Shown here piece after piece: positions 8,381 through 16,190 of a DNA stretch of 42,844 nt (positions are counted from its first letter, which is position 1; each line of letters starts with the position of its first letter). Origin of the DNA: UBA1443 sp964445745 (GTDB lineage Bacteria; Omnitrophota; Omnitrophia; Omnitrophales; Aquincolibacteriaceae); NCBI GenBank assembly GCA_964445745.1, contig CAYULU010000012.1, positions 1-42,844 on the forward strand, in the 5' to 3' direction. The position numbers were made by a program, and so were the translations under genes. The notes beneath the pieces were generated by a model that was given only the letters and a program-made list of their open reading frames with translations, was not told the DNA's origin and did no database searches.

Positions 8381-8396
8381 AGCAACTATCGTGCCA
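8381..8396 (-). promoter_or_regulatory. Sigma54 (-24/-12) promoter of dnaK
   Basis: Read on the minus strand the site is TGGCAC-GATAG-TTGCT, an exact match to the RpoN consensus TGGCAC-N5-TTGCW with the invariant GG and GC at correct spacing. The expected transcription start is about 8369, giving a leader of roughly 45 bases before the dnaK ATG. An NtrC-type activator gene ends 165 bases upstream, and two short dyads (8458-8468 and 8510-8522) lie about 95 and 147 bases before the start, at distances typical of activator sites. Confidence 0.8.
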
Positions 8397-8457
8397 ATTT
8401 CTAAAAGTTTAGACCTTTGCAAGTTATTTAAAATAAACGAGTTACAATCGTCTGAAA

Positions 8458-8522
8458 AATTGGCAATTCGTTCACCTTCTGAAGTGGGGCATTTTGATAC
8501 GTTTGATTGTGCCGAAATGGCA
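8458..8522. promoter_or_regulatory. Candidate upstream activator sites for the dnaK sigma54 promoter
   Basis: Two dyads occur in the 165-base gap upstream of the -24 element: AATTG-G-CAATT (8458-8468) and TGCC-GAAAT-GGCA (8510-8522). Both contain the word TGGCA or its complement. Their centres lie near -94 and -147 relative to the predicted start, within the usual enhancer range of NtrC-family proteins. They are short, so chance cannot be excluded. The rest of the 8397-8560 gap shows nothing else clear. Confidence 0.35.
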
Positions 8523-8560
8523 GACCCAAATCGAACCGAAAAGAACTTTTAAAGCGATGA

Positions 8561-9919
8561 TCAAGACTCCAGCTGATACTCCTCTATTTTTCGGTACAAG
8601 GTCCGTCGGGAAATCCCCAGCTTTTCCGCTGCTTTTGATTTATTCCCGCGGGTTTCCTTGAGGGATTCGCGGATCATTTCTTTTTCCGCATCCGTGAGAG
8701 TTGTGATTCCGCTCGCCGTGATCAAGTTCGTAGGAGAATTTCGTGAGCCTCGCACATCCTCAGGCACCTGCTCGAGCGTCAATCGATCTCCTGTGTTTAG
8801 AACGATCATCCGTTCGATGATATTTTTAAGTTCCCTGACGTTACCTGGCCAGTCATAGCGAATCAGCGCCGCCATGGCTTCTTTGTCAATGGCGCCTATT
8901 TTTCTTGAATTTTGCATCCCGTACTGACGAAGGAATGCCTGGACCAGCGGAGGGATATCCTCCTTCCGTTCGCGAAGCGGAGGCATCTTGAGATAAATCA
9001 CGTTAATCCGGTAATACAGGTCCTCACGAAAATTTTGTTTTTTTACTTCCTCAATCAGGGTTTTATTGGTGGCCGCGATCAGTCGAACATCGACCTTGAT
9101 GGTTTTGGTGCCTCCCACGCGTTCGAATTCTCCCTCCTGAAGGACTCGAAGAAGCTTGACCTGGGTCTCTCGTGTAATTTCCCCGATTTCATCGAGAAAA
9201 AGACTCCCCTGATGAGCACGCTCAAAACGGCCTTTTTTCCGGTCGATCGCGCCCGTAAATGCGCCTTTCTCATGGCCAAAAAGCTCACTGGCAAGAAGCG
9301 TTTCTGTAAGCGCTGCGCAGTGGACCGCCACAAATGGTTGTGGGGAACGGGGACTCATCTCATGGATTCGACGAGCGATCAGTTCCTTTCCCGTGCCGCT
9401 TTCACCTTCGATAAGCACCGAAGCGTTCGAGGCCGCAATTTTATCGACGGTTTTAAGGAGCTCTTTCATTTTTAGCGATTCGGCAATTAATGTTCCCTCG
9501 TGGAATCGCTCACTGAAGAGTTCTCGTCGCAGTTCCCGGTTTTCCTCTTCTAATTGATGACTGCTAAAGGCTTTTTTGACAAGAAATTCGAGTTCTTCCA
9601 GATTGACCGGTTTCGTCAAATAGTAAAAAGCACCCTTCTTCATTGCTTTAACGGCATCTTCGACTGACCCGTAGGCCGTTAAAAGAATGACCTTGGCCGA
9701 AGGTTTTTCGTCCCGGATTCTCTCGAGGAGTGTAATCCCGTCCATTTCGGGCATCCGGATATCGGCGATGACAAGGTCGGGATTTTCCTCGTGGAAGACC
9801 TCGTATCCCTCTTTCCCGTTGACGGCGGTCATCACGTCATAGTCCAGGGCTTGCAAAAATTGCGTGAGCCCCTTTCTGGAGTTTGAATCGTCTTCGACTA
9901 GCAGGATGCTTTCAAGCAT
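8561..9919 (-). CDS. NtrC-family sigma54-dependent response regulator
   Basis: 452 aa from the ATG at 9919; a longer frame from 9937 exists but lacks a ribosome site, whereas GGAGG lies upstream of the 9919 ATG, which overlaps the kinase stop (ATGCTTGA). The receiver domain (1-120) has the phospho-acceptor D53 (IADIRMPEMDG) and a conserved KP (LTKP). The AAA+ domain (about 145-380) has Walker A GESGTGKE (172-179), the sigma54-contacting loop GAFTGA (219-224) and Walker B LFLDEIGE (240-247). The C-terminus is a Fis-type helix-turn-helix (KSKAAEKLGISRRTLYRKI). Every residue needed for activating RpoN holoenzyme appears present. Its nearest target is the sigma54 promoter 165 bases downstream of its stop. 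Confidence 0.95.
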   Translation of the reverse strand: MLESILLVEDDSNSRKGLTQFLQALDYDVMTAVNGKEGYEVFHEENPDLVIADIRMPEMDGITLLERIRDEKPSAKVILLTAYGSVEDAVKAMKKGAFYYLTKPVNLEELEFLVKKAFSSHQLEEENRELRRELFSERFHEGTLIAESLKMKELLKTVDKIAASNASVLIEGESGTGKELIARRIHEMSPRSPQPFVAVHCAALTETLLASELFGHEKGAFTGAIDRKKGRFERAHQGSLFLDEIGEITRETQVKLLRVLQEGEFERVGGTKTIKVDVRLIAATNKTLIEEVKKQNFREDLYYRINVIYLKMPPLRERKEDIPPLVQAFLRQYGMQNSRKIGAIDKEAMAALIRYDWPGNVRELKNIIERMIVLNTGDRLTLEQVPEDVRGSRNSPTNLITASGITTLTDAEKEMIRESLKETRGNKSKAAEKLGISRRTLYRKIEEYQLES

Positions 9920-11096
9920 GGGAAACGTCGCCTCCATGGGGTGTTGCGTAGTCCGGGAGTTGTTTTCGAGGTTCCCGGATTGGAAGAAAAACCCTGAATG
10001 TGGTTCCTTTCTTCAGTTTGCTCGCTACTTCGACTCGCCCTCCGTGTTCGGTGATCGCGTCGTAGACCATCATGAGCCCCAGTCCCGATCCTTCTTCCTT
10101 CGTCGTATAATAAATGTCAAAAACGTGCTGGAGATTTTCCTGTGCGATCCCACAGCCGGTATCCTGGATCGATACAATCGCGCAGTTCCCTTTACGCATG
10201 AGAGAGACCTTCAAGTCCCCTCCCTGCGGCATGGCTTCCATTGCATTTTTGACCAGGTTCATAAACGCGTAGTAAAGCCGCTCCCGATCTAACAGGAAAG
10301 GAGGAATCGTGTCGTCATGAGTGAATTTAAGACGTATCTTGGAGGCCGTCAGTTCCGGCTTGAGAAAATTCAGAGTATCCGCGAGGATTTCGTCGAGGGG
10401 ACTCGTTTGAAACCGGAGCGGAGGTTTGCGTGTCGCTTTGAGAAAATTCCGGATAATTTTGTCGAGCCGTTTCGTTTCTTGTTGGATGTCGGCTAGATAA
10501 GTTTCCAGTTCGGTTCGCTTGGCTTCCGGGATGCCCTTCAGACGTTTTTTGAGAAGCTCAAGGTGAATGGTGATCGCATTCAGGGGATTGCCAATCTCAT
10601 GAGCAATGCCACCGGCCAGACGGAGCAGGCTATCCATGCGCTGAAGCATGGCCTCTTCAAACTCCCGCTCGGAACGGCGCGTCATGTCCCTCAGCATGAC
10701 AAGAAAGCCTTCCCGGTCACCCACCGCGTAAGGTTCCAGAGACACCCGAAACTCCATTTCTCGGGGGGTGAGAATTTTAAGATGGCTGACTGTTTTTTGT
10801 CTGATCGCCGGAATGTTTTTTTCCAGAAAAGCCGATAGCTGGCGATCTTCAAGAATGGTCCAGAGGGGTACGGGATTCTTGTCAGGAGCGATCCCGAGCC
10901 AGATTTCAGCTCGCGGGTTCACGTAAGTAGGGCGTCCACGCAAATCCAGTATCAAAACCCCTTCATCCAGGCTTTGACAGACCTGCCGGAAGAGCAAACT
11001 GTCGTGAACCCCTTCCTGGAGTTTTTGATAAAGGGTGTCTTTTTCCACACTCGAAAGACGCGAGCGGATTTTTTTTAGAAAGTCCAGTTTCTCCAT
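9912..11096 (-). CDS. Cytosolic PAS-domain sensor histidine kinase (NtrB-like)
   Basis: 394 aa from the ATG at 11096, which shares one base with the trpF stop (TGATG); a GTG one codon earlier is possible. No membrane helix is present, so it senses an intracellular signal. A PAS domain (about 35-140, FRQVCQSLDEGVLIL to MLRDMT) is followed by a HisKA segment with the H-box AGGIAHEIGNPLNAI (H166), an N-box LVKNAMEAMPQGG, and G-boxes DTGCGI and GSGLGLMMV. This is the NtrB/AtoS/ZraS-type kinase core that partners NtrC-like regulators. It overlaps its cognate regulator and follows trpF without a gap, so it is probably co-transcribed with the trp genes. The signal is unknown. Confidence 0.93.
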   Translation of the reverse strand: MEKLDFLKKIRSRLSSVEKDTLYQKLQEGVHDSLLFRQVCQSLDEGVLILDLRGRPTYVNPRAEIWLGIAPDKNPVPLWTILEDRQLSAFLEKNIPAIRQKTVSHLKILTPREMEFRVSLEPYAVGDREGFLVMLRDMTRRSEREFEEAMLQRMDSLLRLAGGIAHEIGNPLNAITIHLELLKKRLKGIPEAKRTELETYLADIQQETKRLDKIIRNFLKATRKPPLRFQTSPLDEILADTLNFLKPELTASKIRLKFTHDDTIPPFLLDRERLYYAFMNLVKNAMEAMPQGGDLKVSLMRKGNCAIVSIQDTGCGIAQENLQHVFDIYYTTKEEGSGLGLMMVYDAITEHGGRVEVASKLKKGTTFRVFLPIREPRKQLPDYATPHGGDVSHA

Positions 11097-11722
11097 CACT
11101 TCACCTTTCGAACAACCGAGATAAACTTTTTTAAAAGCTGAATATCCTTGATGCCCGGTGATGTTTCTACTCCGCTTGCCACGTCCACCGCAAAAGGTTC
11201 GACGGTTTGGATGGCATCGGCCACGTTCGAGGCGCTCAAGCCGCCGGCAAGAAATAATTTTTCATGCACATAAGGACGATCTTCGATCATGCTCCAGTCA
11301 AAGGATTTTCCAATGCCGCCTCTTTCAGAGGATGAAAACGTATCAAAAAGGAACGCGCTAACATTGTATTCGTCGATCCGTTTGAGACTCATGGCGTCCT
11401 TGACGTGAAAGGTCTTGATGACTTCATAACCTTCCTTCATAAAATGTTCGCAATAAAGCGCGGTTTCATCCCCATGGAACTGGAGGTATTTCAATCCGAG
11501 AGACCCTGCGATTTTTTCGACGTCTCTTTTTGGCTGATTGACGAAAACACCGACCGTGTTCTGGAATCCATCCAGGTGGTCGATGATATCTCGCGCCTGA
11601 CCTTCCGTGACCGCCCGCTTGCTTGCGGGAGCAAAGATAAAACCCAGATAATCCGCTCCAAGATCAATTGCAAGCCGGGCATTTTCAACATTGGTATTGC
11701 CGCAAATTTTAATTCGTGTCAT
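11096..11722 (-). CDS. trpF: Phosphoribosylanthranilate isomerase
   Basis: 208 aa TIM barrel catalysing PRA to CdRP, third step of tryptophan synthesis. The general base C7 (KICGNTN) and general acid D127 (LFDTFS) are present, along with the phosphate-binding segments ERGGIGKSFDW and DVASGVETSPGIKD. Its start lies five bases after the trpC stop and its stop overlaps the kinase start. It is the last trp enzyme in the cluster; trpB and trpA are not in the window. Confidence 0.97.
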   Translation of the reverse strand: MTRIKICGNTNVENARLAIDLGADYLGFIFAPASKRAVTEGQARDIIDHLDGFQNTVGVFVNQPKRDVEKIAGSLGLKYLQFHGDETALYCEHFMKEGYEVIKTFHVKDAMSLKRIDEYNVSAFLFDTFSSSERGGIGKSFDWSMIEDRPYVHEKLFLAGGLSASNVADAIQTVEPFAVDVASGVETSPGIKDIQLLKKFISVVRKVK

Positions 11723-11727
11723 AAGGA

Positions 11728-12528
11728 TTAAAAGCTCCCAGTCGCCTGTTTTCCGAGAAGTCGTTGAAGAGCCAGGGCAATATCGGGAGACTTCATGAGG
11801 CTTGTCCCCACAAGAAAGGCATTCGCTCCAAGACTTTTATACATCATGAGTTCGTCATGTGTGCCGAGCCCGCTTTCGACTACAATGGCCGTTCCCTTTG
11901 GAATTTTGGGGATGAGATGAGTTGCAAGGAGCGGATCGATTTCGAGTGTCTTGAGGTTTCGATTATTAATGCCGATCATTTTTGCGCCGGCGTTTACGGC
12001 CTTCTTCAGATCTGAATCCGCATGCACTTCAACCAAGGCATCCATCTTGAGAGATCGGCCTAATTCGATCAATTCTTTGAGTTCTTCTTCCGTAAGGACC
12101 GAAGCGATTAACAAAAAGGCGTCTGCCTCGAGGATTGCGGTCTCATAGAGCTGGTATTTTTCAAGAATAAAATCTTTTCTGAGAAGCGGTAGTGTTGTGA
12201 CCTGGCGTACGGTTTTTAAATAACTCGGACGGCCTTTAAAGAAATGCGGCTCAGTGAGGACGGAGATCGCACACGCACCGGCGTATTCATAAAGATTGGC
12301 AATCCGTAAAGGTTGAAAATCTTCGCGAATCACTCCGTGCGAAGGAGAGGCCTTTTTGAGCTCGGCGATGACGTTTAGATTTTTGGAAGCTGTGATGGCC
12401 TTAATGAACGACCGGACCGGAGGCCGGGGGATTGTTTCAATAATTCGCTGGAGCCGGGACAGCGGCATTCTCTGTTTCAATTCCGTAACATCTTTTTTCT
12501 TTTGTATCAAAATGTCATTAAGAACCAT
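11728..12528 (-). CDS. trpC: Indole-3-glycerol-phosphate synthase
   Basis: 266 aa from the ATG at 12528, which overlaps the end of trpD by 11 bases; the frame is open to 12606 but the extra 26 residues lie inside trpD and are not family-like. The barrel signatures are intact: VIAELKKASPSHGVI (catalytic Lys), LLRKDFILEKYQLYE, IGINNRNLKTLEID and VVESGLGTHDEL. It converts CdRP to indole-3-glycerol phosphate. It is a single-function enzyme, with trpF separate and immediately downstream. Confidence 0.96.
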   Translation of the reverse strand: MVLNDILIQKKKDVTELKQRMPLSRLQRIIETIPRPPVRSFIKAITASKNLNVIAELKKASPSHGVIREDFQPLRIANLYEYAGACAISVLTEPHFFKGRPSYLKTVRQVTTLPLLRKDFILEKYQLYETAILEADAFLLIASVLTEEELKELIELGRSLKMDALVEVHADSDLKKAVNAGAKMIGINNRNLKTLEIDPLLATHLIPKIPKGTAIVVESGLGTHDELMMYKSLGANAFLVGTSLMKSPDIALALQRLLGKQATGSF

Positions 12529-13570
12529 GAGAGGTTGACCATTTCCTGAGATGTTGAAGAACCCGAATCGCACTTCCGGTATCGATGGATTTTTTCGCAA
12601 GGGCAATGCCCTCCTGAACCGTCGAGACTTTTTGACAAATCAAAAGACCGTAGGCGGCATTCAATACAATGGTGTCTCGCGCCGGTCCTTGATCTTTTCC
12701 GGTCAAAATATTTTGCGCTCGCCACTTGTTTTCCTGAACCGAATGAACCACAAGATCTCTCGAACGAGCCGTTTTAAGGCCCAGCGCATTGGGCCGTATA
12801 ATGGCCATACGAACTCTGTTTGGCGTGACCCAAGCGGCATGAGTCGGAGCCGCCGTTGAAATTTCATCCATGCCATCCTGACTATGGCAGACGAGAGCGT
12901 TTTTTCGCCCTAATTGCGAAAGGACCTTGGCATAAAGCGGAAGTAAACGTTTTTGGCTCACTCCCACGAGCTGATAATCCAATCGCAGGGGGTTTACAAG
13001 CGGACCAAGTAAATTGAGAATTGTCGGCCGTTTCAATGCTTTTCGAAGCGGCTGCATTTTTGAAAAAACGGGATGATGATACGGTGCATGAAAATAACCC
13101 AGGCCGGACTGTTGGGCGGCACGGACCATTTTTTTTCGAGAGGCGGCCAGTTTTACGCCAAAGGCCTCCATGAGATCGGAGCTTCCTGATTTGGACGAAA
13201 TGGCCCGATTACCATGTTTCGCGATTTTGCCGCCTGCCCCGGCAATCACCAGCGCGACTAACGTGGAAATGTTGATCGTGTGACGACCATCTCCCCCTGT
13301 ACCGCAAGTATCCATCAGACCGGGAATGTGATCGTGGGATATTTTTTCAAGAAATTGGAGCGCCTGGACACAGCCAAGCAATTCGGGGGCCGTCTCCCCT
13401 TTCCGGCTGAGCAACAACAAAAAACTTTTCGCTTTTTCAAATGAAATTTTTTCCGAAAAAATCAAAGTGAATGCTTTCCGGGATTCAAAACGGGACAACG
13501 ATGCCCCGGCCACGAGCCGTAGCAACATTCGGTCAAACTCGGGGAAGATGGATTGGCGTATCTTCATCAT
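12518..13570 (-). CDS. trpD: Anthranilate phosphoribosyltransferase
   Basis: 350 aa. The PRPP-binding glycine-rich loop CGTGGDGRHTINIST, the second motif KHGNRAISSKSGSSDLMEAFG and NLLGPLVNPLRLDYQLVGV identify TrpD; the usual Phe in the TxNIST motif is Ile here. It attaches the phosphoribosyl group to anthranilate. The ATG overlaps the trpG stop (ATGA), and a second Met follows immediately. Confidence 0.97.
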   Translation of the reverse strand: MMKIRQSIFPEFDRMLLRLVAGASLSRFESRKAFTLIFSEKISFEKAKSFLLLLSRKGETAPELLGCVQALQFLEKISHDHIPGLMDTCGTGGDGRHTINISTLVALVIAGAGGKIAKHGNRAISSKSGSSDLMEAFGVKLAASRKKMVRAAQQSGLGYFHAPYHHPVFSKMQPLRKALKRPTILNLLGPLVNPLRLDYQLVGVSQKRLLPLYAKVLSQLGRKNALVCHSQDGMDEISTAAPTHAAWVTPNRVRMAIIRPNALGLKTARSRDLVVHSVQENKWRAQNILTGKDQGPARDTIVLNAAYGLLICQKVSTVQEGIALAKKSIDTGSAIRVLQHLRKWSTSHGS

Positions 13571-14139
13571 CGTCTCGAAAGACTCAGGAAATTTTTCAAA
13601 AGACGCATTCCTTCCCTTGTCATAATTGATTCGGGATGAAACTGGACTCCCAGGGTTGGATGAGCCCTGTGGCGCAATCCCATGATTTCTCCCTCCCGGG
13701 TCCAGGCCGTAATCTTGAGCGTGTCCGGGATCGTGGGTTTTTCGACCAGCAGTGAGTGGTAGCGCGTTGCAACGAAGGGATTGGACATCCCAGAAAAAAG
13801 CGGATCCTTAACGTGATAAATCTTTGAGGTCTTGCCGTGCATAATGTTTTTCGCACGAATAATTTTTGCTCCAAAAACATGCCCGATGCACTGGTGTCCA
13901 AGGCAGACGCCAAGAATCGGGATCGATCCGCTAAAAGTATGGATCACGTCATTGGAAATGCCAGCTTCCCTGGGGGTACACGGACCCGGAGAAACGAGAA
14001 TCTGCCGCGGACGAAGACGACGGATTTTTGAAATCGTAATTTCGTCATTTCGATAGACACGGGGATCGGCGTCAAGTTCCCCCAGATATTGGACGAGGTT
14101 GTAAGTGAATGAGTCGTAATTATCAATGACCAGGAACAT
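13567..14139 (-). CDS. trpG: Anthranilate synthase glutamine amidotransferase subunit
   Basis: 190 aa class I amidotransferase. Nucleophile C79 sits in GVCLGHQCIG, with His and Glu in VQFHPESIMT; LVIDNYDSFTYNLVQYL is the typical N-terminus. It supplies ammonia to TrpE. In many bacteria this subunit is shared with folate synthesis (PabA); no pabB is seen here. Its ATG overlaps the trpE stop (TAATG). Confidence 0.97.
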   Translation of the reverse strand: MFLVIDNYDSFTYNLVQYLGELDADPRVYRNDEITISKIRRLRPRQILVSPGPCTPREAGISNDVIHTFSGSIPILGVCLGHQCIGHVFGAKIIRAKNIMHGKTSKIYHVKDPLFSGMSNPFVATRYHSLLVEKPTIPDTLKITAWTREGEIMGLRHRAHPTLGVQFHPESIMTREGMRLLKNFLSLSRR

Positions 14140-15614
14140 TAAAAGAGAGCCCTTTCCTCGATCGCCTTCAAAACGGCTTTCGATTTGTTGACCGTCTCGT
14201 CGTATTCACGCGCCGGGTTGGAATCATTGACGATTCCGCCCCCCGCATGGATAAACATTTTTTTTCCCTCGAGCATGAGAGTCCGGATCGTGATACACAT
14301 GTCCATATCCCCGTCAAAGCCAAAATAGCCGAGACACCCCGCATAGGGCCCCCGGGACTCCGGCTCAAGTTCATCAATGATTTGCATGGCTCGGATTTTT
14401 GGAGCCCCCGATACAGTCCCGGCAGGAAACGTTGCTTTCAAAAGGTCAGCGGCCGTTTTCCCTTTTTTTAATCGGCTAAGAACATTACTGACAAGATGCA
14501 TTACGTGCGAATACCTTTCGACGTAAGCGAAATTCTCGACCCGGACGGACTTGAAGTCTGACACTCGCCCGAGATCGTTGCGGCCGAGATCAACCAGCAT
14601 CAAGTGTTCCGCCATTTCTTTGGGCGAATTCCGGAGCTGTTTTTCAAATACAAGGTCTTCTCGTTCCGTTTTTCCTCGCGGTCTTGTCCCTGCAATCGGC
14701 CGGACACACGCGGTGCGACCTGTTTTTTTTACCAGCACTTCTGGTGAAGAACCGATTAATCGATGCGAACCGCTTCGAAAATAAAACATGTAAGGGGAAG
14801 GGTTAATGGATCGGAGGGATCGGTAAATCTGAAAATCGTGTCCCCGGTGCGGCAACGAAAACCGTTGGGATAAAACGACCTGGATACAGTCCCCAGCTCG
14901 GATAAATTCCTTAATCCGGCGAACTTTCGATTCGTATTCAGCTCGCGAAATGTGCGGGATCAATTTAGGAGGCGGAGCATCATCAAGTGCCGGCGGAAGT
15001 TTCAGCGGTCGCCGTAGCAAATCTTGATATTTTTGTACGCGCGTATGAGCATTTTGGTAAGCCCGTGCAAGATTTTTTTCTTTACGAACATCTACCAGAA
15101 TGACAATCGACAGGGTTTTTCGGTAATGATCAAACACGAGGAAATCCTGAACTCTGAAAAAAATCCCTTCCGGGAAGCCCGCACCTTTTTTGGGAGTTAA
15201 TTGTATTTTTTCAAAACGGCTAACATTTTCATAGGAAAAATAGCCAACGAAACCGCCGCTAAACCCGTGAAAGTCCCGGGGATTTGCAATGCGGATCGTG
15301 CTCAGCTCCTTGTCAATGATATCAAGGAGGTGTACCGAACGAATGACTCGTCGGGTTCCTAAAGGTTCTTCGATCGTGACCTTGTCTTTCTTCATGCTAT
15401 AAACAGCGACCGGATCGATTCCGAGGATTGAGTATCGCCCGATATGTTCCCCCTGTTCAGCCGATTCGAGGAGAAAGGCCTGTCTGGATTTTTTCGCGAT
15501 CTTGAGGAAGCTGGAAACCGGGGTTTCCAAATCCGCAGGAAAGGTTTCGGTGAGAGCGATCAGATTTCCTCGGTGGGCCAACTGGCGGAATGTCTGAAAA
15601 TCGGGCGTGAGCAT
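14139..15614 (-). CDS. trpE: Anthranilate synthase component I
   Basis: 491 aa chorismate-utilising enzyme. The N-terminal LLES element (AFLLESAEQGEHIGRYS), part of the tryptophan feedback site, is kept, suggesting allosteric inhibition. The catalytic domain shows FIRAGDCIQVVLSQRF, PSPYMFYFRSG, IAGTRPRGKTEREDL, VDLGRNDLGRV, TFPAGTVSGAPKIRAM and IRTLMLEGKKMFIHAGGGIV. It makes anthranilate from chorismate with TrpG. It follows hisI by eight bases, in the same probable transcript. Confidence 0.97.
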   Translation of the reverse strand: MLTPDFQTFRQLAHRGNLIALTETFPADLETPVSSFLKIAKKSRQAFLLESAEQGEHIGRYSILGIDPVAVYSMKKDKVTIEEPLGTRRVIRSVHLLDIIDKELSTIRIANPRDFHGFSGGFVGYFSYENVSRFEKIQLTPKKGAGFPEGIFFRVQDFLVFDHYRKTLSIVILVDVRKEKNLARAYQNAHTRVQKYQDLLRRPLKLPPALDDAPPPKLIPHISRAEYESKVRRIKEFIRAGDCIQVVLSQRFSLPHRGHDFQIYRSLRSINPSPYMFYFRSGSHRLIGSSPEVLVKKTGRTACVRPIAGTRPRGKTEREDLVFEKQLRNSPKEMAEHLMLVDLGRNDLGRVSDFKSVRVENFAYVERYSHVMHLVSNVLSRLKKGKTAADLLKATFPAGTVSGAPKIRAMQIIDELEPESRGPYAGCLGYFGFDGDMDMCITIRTLMLEGKKMFIHAGGGIVNDSNPAREYDETVNKSKAVLKAIEERALF

Positions 15615-15622
15615 TTTTAGAT

Positions 15623-16012
15623 TTAGCCCTGTTTCCCCGGATAGACTTGATCGGGATCAAAGACTTTCTTTTGTGTAATTCGGACAATATCACCCTGCTC
15701 GTTCATTTCGTGGACAAAGCAGCTCCGGTAGCCGAGATGACATGCGCCGCCTTGCTCTTGTGTAACGCGGATCAGTAACGTGTCCTTGTCGCAATCCGTG
15801 AGCACCTGGACAACGCCCTGGGTGTGGCCGGACTGTTCTCCCTTCACCCAGTATTTATTACGGGAGCGGGAGTAAAAAACGGTATGCTTTTCCTTAAGGG
15901 TTCGTTCAACCGCGATTTTATCCATATAAGCCAACATCAAGACCTCTCCCGATAGCGAATCCTGGATAATGGCGGGAAGAAGTCCCTGTTCATTAAATTT
16001 CAAATTTTCCAT
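15623..16012 (-). CDS. hisI: Phosphoribosyl-AMP cyclohydrolase
   Basis: 129 aa, single domain (no HisE pyrophosphatase fused). The metal-binding residues DCDKDTLL and the Cys pair in CHLGYRSCF identify it, as do FYSRSRNKYWVKGEQSGHTQ. It opens the purine ring of phosphoribosyl-AMP, third step of histidine synthesis. It is separated from the other his genes by 178 bases containing a putative promoter, and it heads the trp operon instead. A good GGAG lies before the ATG. Confidence 0.97.
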   Translation of the reverse strand: MENLKFNEQGLLPAIIQDSLSGEVLMLAYMDKIAVERTLKEKHTVFYSRSRNKYWVKGEQSGHTQGVVQVLTDCDKDTLLIRVTQEQGGACHLGYRSCFVHEMNEQGDIVRITQKKVFDPDQVYPGKQG

Positions 16013-16085
16013 TTCGCGTATTCTCCTTTGAACAATAGAGTTACGTCAATATAAGCTGCGAAGAGCGATTAGAAGCATGAGCGTG

Positions 16086-16114
16086 AGTATGCCTCTATTC
16101 TTAAAATGTGTCAA
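16086..16114 (-). promoter_or_regulatory. Putative sigma70-type promoter for hisI-trp
   Basis: On the minus strand TTGACA (16114-16109) is followed after 17 bases by CATACT (16091-16086). The -35 is a perfect match and the -10 is partial. The expected start is near 16079, leaving a leader of about 67 bases before hisI. This fits the break between the his cluster and hisI-trp. Confidence 0.55.
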
Positions 16115-16134
16115 GTGGATACACTTTTAAAGTG
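16113..16134. promoter_or_regulatory. Operator-like overlapping palindromes at the hisI-trp promoter
   Basis: AAGTG-GATA-CACTT (16113-16126) and CACTTT-T-AAAGTG (16122-16134, reading CACTTTTAAAGTG on plus) are two perfect dyads sharing the central CACTT half-site. They touch the -35 element, a position where a repressor would block polymerase. It does not resemble the enterobacterial TrpR operator. The regulator is unknown. Confidence 0.45.
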
Positions 16135-16190
16135 GAGAAAAACAGACGCGTAGGTCCGTTGCAACCAGGATTTTCTGCCATAAGCTCGTC

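Noticed and set aside
8326..8560. CIRCE element or sigma32 promoter for dnaK
   Set aside because: No TTAGCACTC-N9-GAGTGCTAA repeat and no sigma32-like pair is visible; the clear signal is the sigma54 element.
16045..16078. Leader peptide before hisI (ten codons reading MLLIALRSLY then stop)
   Set aside because: It has no Trp or His codons, no ribosome site, sits almost at the predicted transcript start, and no attenuator hairpin follows.
16135..16190. Terminator after the his cluster
   Set aside because: AGACG and CGTCT words followed by GTTTTT could pair, but the loop is over 30 bases and the stem only five, too weak to call.
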